From: Thiothrix lacustris DSM 21227
Lineage (GTDB): Bacteria > Pseudomonadota > Gammaproteobacteria > Thiotrichales > Thiotrichaceae
Reading direction: 5' to 3'
NCBI RefSeq assembly: GCF_000621325.1
Contig: NZ_JHYQ01000001.1
Coordinates: 62,001 to 126,000, forward strand
DNA length: 64,000 nt
Below, piece by piece: positions 8,185 to 14,338 of the stretch; position 1 is the first letter of the stretch, and each line of letters opens with the position of its first letter. Both the position numbers and the translations under genes were made by a program. The notes beneath the pieces were generated by a model. The model searched no databases. It was not told the DNA's origin and was given only the letters and a program-made list of their open reading frames with translations.

Positions 8185-8486
8185 TTTCTCACCCCGCGCC
8201 CGTCGGTGACGGTGTTGGCGTTGAGGTGGCTATCGAGCACTGAGCGGCGATAACGTACAGCCCAGCCGCCTACCTTGACGAATGCCAGACGGTCGGGGTG
8301 TGTTGATCTCCAACGGCTCAAGGTGGCAGGTGAGAGCGACAGATAAGCCGCTGCTTCTGCTTCGTTTAGCAGTGGGTCGCCGTTGATGGTGTATGCAGGG
8401 ATGGCCTGCACGATTTGCGCCCGACGGATAGCATCACGGTTGCGCCGAAATTTGCGCTGCTTGGTGGTGGTGAGTGAGGTACTCAT
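8181..8486 (-). CDS. Helix-turn-helix regulator, AlpA/excisionase-like (101 aa)
   Basis: Residues about 37-85 read as a MerR/AlpA-type winged helix: LLNEAEAAAYLSLSPATLSR is the helix-turn-helix, followed by a wing ending in a basic stretch. AlpA-type proteins regulate or excise P4-like elements. The N-terminal 30 residues are basic. It is coupled by ATGA overlaps to genes on both sides in the replication operon, so it is expressed together with rep. Control of excision or of the operon's own leader is plausible. Confidence 0.7.
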   Translation of the reverse strand: MSTSLTTTKQRKFRRNRDAIRRAQIVQAIPAYTINGDPLLNEAEAAAYLSLSPATLSRWRSTHPDRLAFVKVGGWAVRYRRSVLDSHLNANTVTDGRGVRK

Positions 8487-8719
8487 TTTGCACCTCCGTT
8501 TTCGATCAGAGTGGCGAGCTTAATATCATTGGAAAACACGAGCGTTTGTAGGGTGTCGTGGAGTGCTTCTAAGCGTTTTTCCAGCGTTTCAAACAGGTGG
8601 GCTAACTCGGTGACTTCTGCATCATCACTGAATGCAGCTTTCCGACCAATGGCAGACAAGTTAAACAATGCCCATGCTTCGATGGATGCGGTATGGATTT
8701 GTTCTTGTACCTTACTCAT
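8483..8719 (-). CDS. Small hypothetical protein (78 aa)
   Basis: A mostly helical protein with a possible short coiled coil (LAHLFETLEKRLEALHDTLQ). Its ATG overlaps the preceding stop by ATGA and its stop overlaps the next start. No family recognised. Confidence 0.55.
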   Translation of the reverse strand: MSKVQEQIHTASIEAWALFNLSAIGRKAAFSDDAEVTELAHLFETLEKRLEALHDTLQTLVFSNDIKLATLIENGGAK

Positions 8720-9114
8720 GCTGCACCTCCGTTAGTGGATGCTGCATAGCCTAACTCAGTGGAAAAACCACCTGCGTCATCTGTACGCTCAAAAATGGCA
8801 CGTAGGGCATGTTGTGCTTGTTCGAGGGTGTCACAATCGAAGGTTTCTAGGTTGATGCCGTGGCGGGTTTTGCGGTGGTAGGCAACGTCCACAAAGCGGA
8901 TGTGTGCAGGTTCATTGCCTATCTTGCCGACGTGGTGTCCTTCGACAATCCACGCGACGGGTGAGGCGTAACGGTAGGCGATTAACCCGGTTCTGGACGC
9001 CTTGAACACAAGGGTGTCGGGGGTTTTTCTTTTGGGGTGTGCAGGTGCAAACGGGATGTGTGGCATACGTGCCAAGGGAGAGCGGGCAGTGTTGCCCATA
9101 GTGATTGCTGTCAT
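8716..9114 (-). CDS. Hypothetical protein (132 aa), first gene of the replication operon
   Basis: The frame is open back to 9483, but the ATG at 9114 is chosen: TTGGAG lies 8 bases ahead, and the upstream part would be translated through a promoter, two hairpins and an intrinsic terminator. The protein is basic near its N-terminus (HPKRKTP) and has a region GHHVGKIGNEPAHIRFVDVAYHRKTRHG that could bind nucleic acid. No family recognised. It begins a chain of ATGA-coupled genes leading to rep. Its expression should depend on read-through of the leader at 9264-9360. Confidence 0.6.
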   Translation of the reverse strand: MTAITMGNTARSPLARMPHIPFAPAHPKRKTPDTLVFKASRTGLIAYRYASPVAWIVEGHHVGKIGNEPAHIRFVDVAYHRKTRHGINLETFDCDTLEQAQHALRAIFERTDDAGGFSTELGYAASTNGGAA

Positions 9115-9263
9115 GATGACGGCTCCAAGTTGAGTTTTTACTTTGGGCAAAAGTTGCCGGGTACAGTAATCGCTCTCTTGGAACACGACGCGCTTATTTC
9201 GGTTTACACCGTTTTGTAGTCCACGCATACCCGGCATAAAGCCGCTTGCGCATTCTACAGACG

Positions 9264-9360
9264 TAAAAAAACCGCCTGCGTCGTGGTGGCGGTGTTGCCG
9301 CCAAGTGAGGGGATTACTGTCCCAGAATTTTGCTGTTTGTTGGTGATTTGCACCAACAGA
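9264..9360 (-). promoter_or_regulatory. Attenuator-like leader with mutually exclusive hairpins
   Basis: On the minus strand the leader starts with a perfect hairpin, TGTTGGTG and CACCAACA around a 5-base loop (9338-9358). It then has GGCGG (9298-9302), CCGCC (9288-9292) and GGCGG (9272-9276) followed by seven or more T (9271 downward). The middle CCGCC can pair with either neighbour: the first pairing is antiterminating, the second makes an intrinsic terminator. This is the logic of a transcription attenuator or of an antisense-RNA immunity region like the P4 cI/C4 type. What switches it is unknown. Confidence 0.65.
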
Positions 9361-9363
9361 TTC

Positions 9364-9393
9364 AGTATGCCCATGAATCGCGGGCAAGGTCAA
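9364..9393 (-). promoter_or_regulatory. Promoter of the replication operon leader
   Basis: On the minus strand a -35 box TTGACC (9388-9393) is followed, after 18 bases, by a -10 box CATACT (9364-9369). Transcription would start just ahead of the first leader hairpin. A 22-bp palindrome (arms CAACTTATG and CATAAGTTG, 9391-9412) touches the -35 box. Confidence 0.6.
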
Positions 9394-9412
9394 CTTATGG
9401 GCGCATAAGTTG
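9391..9412. promoter_or_regulatory. Palindromic operator overlapping the -35 box
   Basis: The arms CAACTTATG (9391-9399) and CATAAGTTG (9404-9412) are perfect inverted repeats around a 4-base centre. The site overlaps the -35 box of the leader promoter by three bases, a place where a dimeric repressor would block transcription. Confidence 0.6.
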
Positions 9413-9428
9413 TTTTCTGTTTTTTGGG

Positions 9429-9446
9429 ATGATTTCGAGAAATCAT
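9429..9446. promoter_or_regulatory. Second palindrome upstream of the leader promoter
   Basis: The arms ATGATTTC (9429-9436) and GAAATCAT (9439-9446) form an 18-bp perfect palindrome with a 2-base centre, about 35 bases upstream of the -35 box. Its sequence differs from the first palindrome, so it may bind another protein. Confidence 0.5.
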
Positions 9447-9503
9447 TCGATTTGTGGAAATGTTGGGTGGTTTTGGCTATCATATCGGCTGAACTTTTTT
9501 TCT

Positions 9504-9532
9504 AAGGCCAGCGGTATTGCTGGCCTTTTTTT
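9504..9532 (+). terminator. Intrinsic terminator on the plus strand
   Basis: The arms AAGGCCAGC and GCTGGCCTT enclose a 6-base loop and are followed by a T run on the plus strand. No T run follows on the minus strand. Every supported gene in the element is on the minus strand, so this suggests an unannotated plus-strand transcript. Confidence 0.7.
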
Positions 9533-9564
9533 ATTGTGCCTTATGATTTCCTAATAATAGGGAA

Positions 9565-9594
9565 GATGCCCCAACATGCCCTAAGATGCCCTAA
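9565..9594. repeat. Three tandem 10-bp repeats (ATGCCCYAA)
   Basis: Three perfectly spaced copies, GATGCCCCAA, CATGCCCTAA and GATGCCCTAA, lie just past the stop of the 146-residue gene. One unit per helical turn puts all copies on the same face of DNA, as in iterons or cooperative operators. Confidence 0.75.
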
Positions 9595-9600
9595 AACTGT

Positions 9601-10041
9601 TTATTTTTTAATCCCGATTGCCCTTTTTATTGAATCCACACTACACCCCGCCCTTTTCGCAGCTTCATCCAATAACACGCCCCTCTGAGCATACCGCCCA
9701 AACTCTTGAACAACCTCTTCATAGATTTTTAGGCGTTCGGCGTTTTTGTCGAGGGTTGATTGATGCTTTTCTGAGGGTGGTTTTGGTGTAACGGTGGGTG
9801 GTTTTGATTGTTGGGGTAGTAAACTTTTTTCCGGCACTGGCACGCAGTTTGCTTTGTAATTGGCGTGCCTATAGGGTGCTATTGCCATGAATGGCTGTAA
9901 GGCTAGCGTAAGCCGTCTTGATGGTTCAGTAATACGCTCAATCCGTTCACTGAGTTCGCGGAATGGCTTTAGCTTTTCACTAATACGATCAATCTGCTCA
10001 CTGAGTTCTCGGTATGGCTTTCCGCGCTGGCTATCATCCAT
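9601..10041 (-). CDS. Hypothetical coiled-coil protein with C-terminal HTH (146 aa)
   Basis: The N-terminus contains two copies of a 16-residue heptad-like unit (KPYRELSEQIDRISE and KPFRELSERIERITE). A Pro-rich linker follows (about residues 68-92), and the C-terminal 40 residues (LLDEAAKRAGCSVDSIKRAIGIKK) look like a helix-turn-helix. It is probably a DNA-binding protein. AAAGGG lies 7 bases before the ATG. It is separated from the capsid block by 128 bases and ends beside the 10-bp tandem repeats, which are candidate target sites. No family recognised. Confidence 0.65.
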   Translation of the reverse strand: MDDSQRGKPYRELSEQIDRISEKLKPFRELSERIERITEPSRRLTLALQPFMAIAPYRHANYKANCVPVPEKSLLPQQSKPPTVTPKPPSEKHQSTLDKNAERLKIYEEVVQEFGRYAQRGVLLDEAAKRAGCSVDSIKRAIGIKK

Positions 10042-10169
10042 TCACACGCCCTTTGTGCTTGCCACCCTTGCAAAAAAATTGCCGGGAAGTCTGCAAAGGG
10101 CTTACAGATGTTCGGTGATCAGCCTATCCCGGCTAGGTGAATGTAACCTGATGTGGTGCTATTTTCCAG

Positions 10170-10379
10170 TTATGCCCCCACTTCGTTTACTGCGTGTTTC
10201 ATGTTGGCCTGCACGTATGCCTTTACCGCTGATTCCTGATAGCGTCTTAACACGCGGTCACGCCGCTGTATTTCGATGTGAGGCAGTGGCAGTTCAATCA
10301 AGGTTCTTCGGCAAATTCCCAGCATACGCGCCGCTTTATAGGAACTGATAAGGCGGTCTACCCGCTGTTCGTTTTGCAT
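10170..10379 (-). CDS. Small MerR/AlpA-like HTH protein (69 aa)
   Basis: SSYKAARMLGICRRTLIELP reads as a helix-turn-helix, followed by a wing and a helix (LRRYQESAVKAYVQANMK), the layout of small DNA-binding excisionase or AlpA-type proteins. Its start lies within the last 22 bases of the small terminase gene, so it is the tail of the O-N-M transcription unit. It could be an excisionase or a regulator of the capsid block. Confidence 0.6.
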   Translation of the reverse strand: MQNEQRVDRLISSYKAARMLGICRRTLIELPLPHIEIQRRDRVLRRYQESAVKAYVQANMKHAVNEVGA

Positions 10380-11023
10380 AGTTGTTTCTCCAATCGGCTG
10401 ATAGCCTGTTTTACTTTTGCGCCGTACTTTTGCGCGAGCTGGTAGCCCTGTAACGCCGCTTGCGGGTTACTGCGTTGGAGTGCCAGCCCTTGCGCCTTGT
10501 AAAATTTCGCGGTGATTTCATCGGCAATAGCACACTTATCCTTGTTGGTGAGTTCGCCTAAATGCTGCAACCTGTCGAGCATTTCACTAGGCTTTTCATA
10601 ATCCAGCACGTAACCGCTGAATTCTTCCATTAGCAATTCCGGCAAGGTGCGCTTGAACCCTTGGGGTGAGTTCATGCGGTGTTGCAGTGCGTATTCTGCC
10701 AACGTCATGAAGTATTCCACCTGCATGGTATCCAATGCCCACAGGCAAATGGTCACGAGGGTTTCATTGTGTTTAGCGTCTCCGCTGTTAATGACGGTGG
10801 TTAGGTAGTCGGCATATTCAAACAATATCTCTAACTTTCTCACCTGCCTCTGAAACTGGCTTTTGATAGCACGTAAGTCGTGCTTGTCCTTATCCAGCTT
10901 CACGAGCATTAGTTTGTGATGGTTTGCCGAATGCTGGCTTGATGCGAGAGCGCGAGGCGCAACGCGCCCCGCCTCCACGTCCAGCCGATGCTTTGCAGCA
11001 TAGCTTTGCAGGATCACACCCAT
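10358..11023 (-). CDS. Phage small terminase subunit, P2 gpM-like
   Basis: 221 residues, close to the 247 of P2 gpM. A basic N-terminus (YAAKHRLDVEAGRVAP) is followed by helical DNA-recognition and oligomerisation regions, including LVTICLWALDTMQVEYFMTLAEYAL. In P2-type phages gpM recognises the packaging site and brings in the large terminase P. Its ATG overlaps the capsid stop by 10 bases. No large terminase gene is present, so it would have to work with a helper's P subunit, which could steer packaging toward this element's DNA. Confidence 0.85.
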   Translation of the reverse strand: MGVILQSYAAKHRLDVEAGRVAPRALASSQHSANHHKLMLVKLDKDKHDLRAIKSQFQRQVRKLEILFEYADYLTTVINSGDAKHNETLVTICLWALDTMQVEYFMTLAEYALQHRMNSPQGFKRTLPELLMEEFSGYVLDYEKPSEMLDRLQHLGELTNKDKCAIADEITAKFYKAQGLALQRSNPQAALQGYQLAQKYGAKVKQAISRLEKQLCKTNSG

Positions 11024-12057
11024 TCACCCGCCGCGTTTTTGAGTTTGATAGAACCCGCACGTACCGCGCCGAATTTGCCGTAATCTTCCACGACATAGGC
11101 ATCATTTGAGGAAAGATATTCTTCCACGCGGTCACGTTTGGGGTTGTCGATGATTGCCCGACGTACCGCGCCGGTTTGGAAGTAAATGCTCAAGTTGTCG
11201 TATGAGGTGACAACCAGACCACGCGCCGGGAAGAATGGGATGGTAACGGTAGGCAATCCGGCAATGGCTTCTTTAGCAAACCAGACTTGCAAGGCGTTTT
11301 TGTCGGTTGCGCTGCGGTTGTCGTTGTACAGGGTCAGCCCATGATTCACCCACAGTTCACGCCCGATAATCAGTACCAGGTCATCACCGCCAACGTGCCA
11401 CGGGTCGAGTAAGCTGCTCATTACGTCGAATGCCAGCGCGTCCAGCGTGCCATACATGCCACCTTCACCAATGGTGAATTCGTCGGTGGTTTCCGTTCCG
11501 TCTGATGCGTACCCCATAAAGTTACCGGGTGCTGCCAGTCGGACTTTTTCAAGCCAGCCGATATTCACGTCTTGCAGCAATGGGTTAGCGGTGCGGTCGG
11601 TTTCGGTTGCCGCGCTTGTGCCATTCCACCCGACCATGATTCGATCAAGGGAAACGCGCTGCAATACTGCCTTACGATAGCGGCCTTGGAAGTCATCCAG
11701 CGCCGCCCATGCGTCCAGCGTGCGGTAACTGATATGTGTATCGAAGTTGGTTTGCTTGCATTCGTATGTGTCGGCATCCAGTGACCCCACGTAGGCGGTC
11801 GCCCGCTCTTTGGTGTCGGTGTTGGTACGGCTGGCAATGGGTGCGCCCACGCCTAACCCCAGTTTCTGCCCTTTCTGTTCGGTCACTGGGAAAATGTTGA
11901 TGTTGTCGAGAAAGGCGGATGATTCGCCCATTCTGTCCACGATGGTCTGTTCAACTGAGGGTAACAGGGTGAATTTTTCGGAAACGTTGCCCACGTCGTT
12001 TGCGCCCGCAACCTCTTCTTTCATGCGGTTGAACCGTTCGCGTGTCTTGCCTTTCAT
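11014..12057 (-). CDS. Major capsid protein, P2 gpN family
   Basis: 347 residues against 357 for P2 gpN. Typical stretches include FLDNINIFPVTEQKGQKLGLG near residue 48, Y-C-QTNFDT near 100, and a C-terminal SSNDAYVVEDYGKFGAVR. AAGGA lies 7 bases before the ATG. In P2 the protein assembles with gpO into T=7 shells and loses an N-terminal peptide through gpO cleavage. Scaffold and capsid adjoin here in P2 order, but the portal gene that usually precedes them is missing. Confidence 0.93.
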   Translation of the reverse strand: MKGKTRERFNRMKEEVAGANDVGNVSEKFTLLPSVEQTIVDRMGESSAFLDNINIFPVTEQKGQKLGLGVGAPIASRTNTDTKERATAYVGSLDADTYECKQTNFDTHISYRTLDAWAALDDFQGRYRKAVLQRVSLDRIMVGWNGTSAATETDRTANPLLQDVNIGWLEKVRLAAPGNFMGYASDGTETTDEFTIGEGGMYGTLDALAFDVMSSLLDPWHVGGDDLVLIIGRELWVNHGLTLYNDNRSATDKNALQVWFAKEAIAGLPTVTIPFFPARGLVVTSYDNLSIYFQTGAVRRAIIDNPKRDRVEEYLSSNDAYVVEDYGKFGAVRAGSIKLKNAAGEWV

Positions 12058-12083
12058 AATTAATCCTTATGGTTTGGTGGTTT

Positions 12084-12779
12084 TTAGTAATCGTTTCTTT
12101 TGCGTTCTGAATCACCGCCGTTGTGCGGTTCGCGGTACTGTCGCGGATTTCCCTGTATTGGCGTTGCCAGCAGGATGATTTCGTCTTGCTTGCTTTCCAT
12201 CGTTGAATAGTGGCTTTCCAGCTTTTCAAGCCTTGCCTCCATTGGCTTCATTGCCTCAGCTAGCAGTTGCTTGAAGTCTTCGCGGTTCATGTCGCGCTCC
12301 TTGGGTAAGTTGATGGGTGTCAGTTGTGGGGTAGAAAAAAGATTCGTTTGCCGTTCGGCTGTACTAAATTTCATGATGCCCGTGCCAAGGCTTGCCGGTG
12401 AGTCGGTCACACCCACGCCCACAAGGTAGGCTTTGCCCGTGCCTGCAAAGTCTGGCTGTATCTCAACTGATAGGTGCACTTTCTGACCATTGCGCACCAT
12501 TGCGATTAGGTCTTGATGGGGTGCTATGCGGATGAATAAGGCCATACGCCCGGCAAGGCTTCCACCTTGGATGCGTTCGGCCTTGGCTTCCACCACGTCG
12601 CCCAATGCCTTGAACATGCCGTCTGGCATAACGCCCCGGATATGTTCAGGCCAGATTCTGGCGTTGTAGGTTTCTGGGTTGTAGGCATCAGCAATATCAA
12701 CAATGGATTGTTCGGGAATGTCGCGCCCGTCGATGGTCTTACCTGCGACGGCTGCGCGTATCGGGTCAGTGATAAGCAT
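12084..12779 (-). CDS. Capsid scaffold and prohead protease, P2 gpO family
   Basis: 231 residues when started at the ATG at 12779, preferred over a longer start because AAGGA lies 8 bases upstream. The protease triad of P2 gpO (Asp19, His48, Ser107) is kept with almost the same spacing: D17 in TIDGRDI, H46 in PEHIRG and S104 in LSVEIQ. The family signature VTDSPASLGTG follows near residue 135. The C-terminal scaffold helix is shorter than in P2 (284 residues) and includes EAMKPMEARLEKLESHYS. A short scaffold could change shell size. Catalysis and scaffolding both look intact. Confidence 0.92.
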   Translation of the reverse strand: MLITDPIRAAVAGKTIDGRDIPEQSIVDIADAYNPETYNARIWPEHIRGVMPDGMFKALGDVVEAKAERIQGGSLAGRMALFIRIAPHQDLIAMVRNGQKVHLSVEIQPDFAGTGKAYLVGVGVTDSPASLGTGIMKFSTAERQTNLFSTPQLTPINLPKERDMNREDFKQLLAEAMKPMEARLEKLESHYSTMESKQDEIILLATPIQGNPRQYREPHNGGDSERKRNDY

Positions 12780-13106
12780 GTTGTTTTGTTCCTTTTGGTC
12801 ATCTAATTCAGATGTGGGAATCATTGCTTAGGGTTGTGCTTGGCTTCCACTGGTTGGGGTTAGGCCACGCGCTCACCTAACGCGCCCTGCCCGTGGCTTG
12901 AAAGAATGCGCTCAACTCCACGCCTGCCGGAAAATAAGTGCACTACTAATAAATGCACGCCAAAACGCACGGAAAGCCCGCGCCGCTTATGTTTCAGAGG
13001 GTTGGTAAGTGCAGAGTGCTGCACCAGATTTGCACTAGAAAAATGCAGTGTTGTGCAAAAGGTCTTTAGGCTGGCGTTCAGGTTTCGACTGAATGGCGGA
13101 ATGGCA
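12780..13106. promoter_or_regulatory. Non-coding control region with TGCAC/GTGCA inverted repeats
   Basis: No credible gene. Within 12938-13059 lie at least six TGCAC or GTGCA words, several as inverted pairs: GTGCAC 12938 with TGCAC 12954; GTGCAG-AGTG-CTGCAC at 13009-13024; TTTGCAC 13029 with GTGCAAA 13053. The region lies upstream of the scaffold gene, where P2-like phages carry cos near their capsid operon. It could be an operator array, a packaging site or an origin. Confidence 0.5.
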
Positions 13107-13137
13107 GGCACAAAAAAGCCGCAACGGGTGTGCGGCT
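13107..13137 (-). terminator. Intrinsic terminator after the antitoxin gene
   Basis: On the minus strand a stem of AGCCGCA with TGCGGCT is followed by six T, 24 bases past the stop at 13161. About 24 bases are identical to the terminator at 3209-3237, so the cassette is duplicated within the element. Confidence 0.78.
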
Positions 13138-13160
13138 GGTGTGTGATGTTGGTGTGGTGG

Positions 13161-13463
13161 CTAGGCCGCTTGCAAGTCGCTGCTATCCCGCTGGATAGAA
13201 AAGCGGAAACCTAGCCCATGAACAATGGCTGCCACGGTGTCGTATTGTGGGTTGCCCTGTTCTGACAAGGTTTTATAAAGGCTTTCCCGGTTTAGCCCTG
13301 TAATTTCTGCCATTTTTGCAATGCCGCCTTTAGCTATCGCGGCATTACGCAAGGCCAACAGTAATACGCGGCTGTCTCCGTCTTCCATTGCTGCATCAAG
13401 ATAGTCGATGATGTCTTCATCGGTTTGCAGATAGTCGCTGCTACTGTAGGGTAGTGTCGGCAT
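13161..13463 (-). CDS. HigA-like antitoxin / Xre-type prophage regulator (100 aa)
   Basis: The protein matches the putative addiction-module antidote family (HigA2-like): ALRNAAIAKGGIAKMAEITGLNRESLYKTLSEQGNPQYDTVAAIVHGLGF is the usual HTH region (about residues 37-88). Such antitoxins are normally paired with a RelE-type HigB toxin just upstream. Here the upstream gene is a shortened YoeB instead, 9 bases away. The antitoxin may still repress its promoter. An intrinsic terminator follows. Confidence 0.85.
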   Translation of the reverse strand: MPTLPYSSSDYLQTDEDIIDYLDAAMEDGDSRVLLLALRNAAIAKGGIAKMAEITGLNRESLYKTLSEQGNPQYDTVAAIVHGLGFRFSIQRDSSDLQAA

Positions 13464-13472
13464 TCCACGCGC

Positions 13473-13664
13473 TCAGTAATGAAAACGGCATTGCAAAATA
13501 ACAACTTCACCATTCTGCACGGTGTAAACAATCCGGTGCGTTTCGGTAATGCGCCTTGACCAACACCCCGAAAGATTGTGCCTCAGTGGTTCGGGCTTGC
13601 CTATGCCGTCGAATGGGTCACGCTGAATATCTTTGATCAACTCATTATTGCAGGGGTTATTCAA
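13473..13664 (-). pseudogene. N-terminally truncated YoeB toxin
   Basis: The frame encodes the C-terminal 60 residues or so of a YoeB ribosome-dependent RNase, with the hallmark [18 protein letters not shown] and the C-terminal CRFHY. Roughly the first 22-28 residues of YoeB are missing and only a weak TTG start, inside the end of mazF, is available. The sequence upstream belongs to mazF, so the break seems to be a recombination joint. The catalytic end is kept, but without the first strand and helix the fold would probably fail. YefM is also absent. Confidence 0.75.
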
Positions 13665-14010
13665 TGATGCCCGCGAGTATTTCTAGGACTTCATCGACAA
13701 TGCTATCAGGGGCGGTTTCTATGCGCCTTGCCCCCCTGCCCACTAGGTCAAGTGTCCGCACTGCACTAACCAGAACAACGCCCTGCGTTTCTGTGCCGCT
13801 GCCCATCAATGGCACGGCGAAACCCGCCACCCGCGCAAGGTTGCCGCCTTGGGTAATCGGTGCTACCAATGCAGTGCCGACAGTATTATTGAATTCACGG
13901 GTGGAAAGTACCAGTGCAGGGCGCATGTCGCCTTGCATCTCACGCCCCACTGTCGGGTTAAAGCTGACTCTCACAATGTCGCCGCGTTCAAATCCGCCAC
14001 GCTTTACCAT
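13657..14010 (-). CDS. mazF: MazF/ChpB-type mRNA interferase toxin
   Basis: 117 residues of the PemK/MazF fold. [30 protein letters not shown] at the N-terminus carries the family's first strands and conserved R-P-A-L-V-L-S, and [16 protein letters not shown] follows. The enzyme cuts RNA at short sequences and is held by its antitoxin. Its ATG overlaps the stop of the mazE-like gene by seven bases (ATGGTAA), so the pair is coupled. It probably stabilises the element. Confidence 0.9.
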   Translation of the reverse strand: MVKRGGFERGDIVRVSFNPTVGREMQGDMRPALVLSTREFNNTVGTALVAPITQGGNLARVAGFAVPLMGSGTETQGVVLVSAVRTLDLVGRGARRIETAPDSIVDEVLEILAGIIE

Positions 14011-14270
14011 ACTTCATTACCTGCCGCTGGCATGTTGTCCCATTCGGTTACTGCTGTTGGTATCGGTGCGGATGGGTCACACTTAGCTAACAGGTCGGCT
14101 AGTTTGTATTTTTTGCGCCTAGCCGCTGCTTTTGGCTGTAGGGTGAGTTTGCCGCCTTCGACACTTAGCTCTACTTTCGCGCCTGCTTCCAGCCCCAGCA
14201 TAGACAACCATTGTCTAGGGATTACCACAGCGACGGAATTACCGACGGTGCGTAGTGTTGCGGTGGTCAT
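14004..14270 (-). CDS. mazE: MazE/ChpS-type antitoxin (AbrB fold)
   Basis: 88 residues. The first 45 form an AbrB/SpoVT swapped-hairpin DNA-binding domain (LRTVGNSVAVVIPRQWLSMLGLEAGAKVELSV). The rest is the toxin-binding tail with a conserved Trp near the end. AAGGAG precedes the ATG by about 8 bases. A promoter with a -10 TATAAT and an inverted repeat lies directly upstream, as expected for self-repression. Confidence 0.9.
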   Translation of the reverse strand: MTTATLRTVGNSVAVVIPRQWLSMLGLEAGAKVELSVEGGKLTLQPKAAARRKKYKLADLLAKCDPSAPIPTAVTEWDNMPAAGNEVW

Positions 14271-14302
14271 TCGAGTTACTCCTTTCTGTATTGGTCGCTT
14301 CC

Positions 14303-14332
14303 ATTATAGTGAAGTTTTCCATAAAGAAAACT
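14303..14332 (-). promoter_or_regulatory. mazEF promoter and operator
   Basis: Read on the minus strand, a perfect -10 box TATAAT (14303-14308) follows an inverted repeat AGTTTTC / GAAAACT with a 6-base centre (14313-14319 and 14326-14332). The repeat covers the -35 position, so MazE binding would shut the promoter. Confidence 0.65.
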
Positions 14333-14338
14333 CTATTT

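Noticed and set aside
9115-9483. Upstream in-frame extension of the gene ending at 8716
   Set aside because: It would translate through the promoter, two hairpins and an intrinsic terminator; the ATG at 9114 has a good ribosome site.
9330-9554. Plus-strand frame of 74 codons over the leader region
   Set aside because: It runs across a plus-strand terminator and has no ribosome site or protein-like composition.
12780-13106. Certain cos site
   Set aside because: The place fits a P2-like cos, but no sequence I can match to known P2 cos ends was found.
12860-13111. Minus-strand frame of 83 codons upstream of the scaffold gene
   Set aside because: No ribosome site, atypical composition, and it covers the inverted-repeat cluster.
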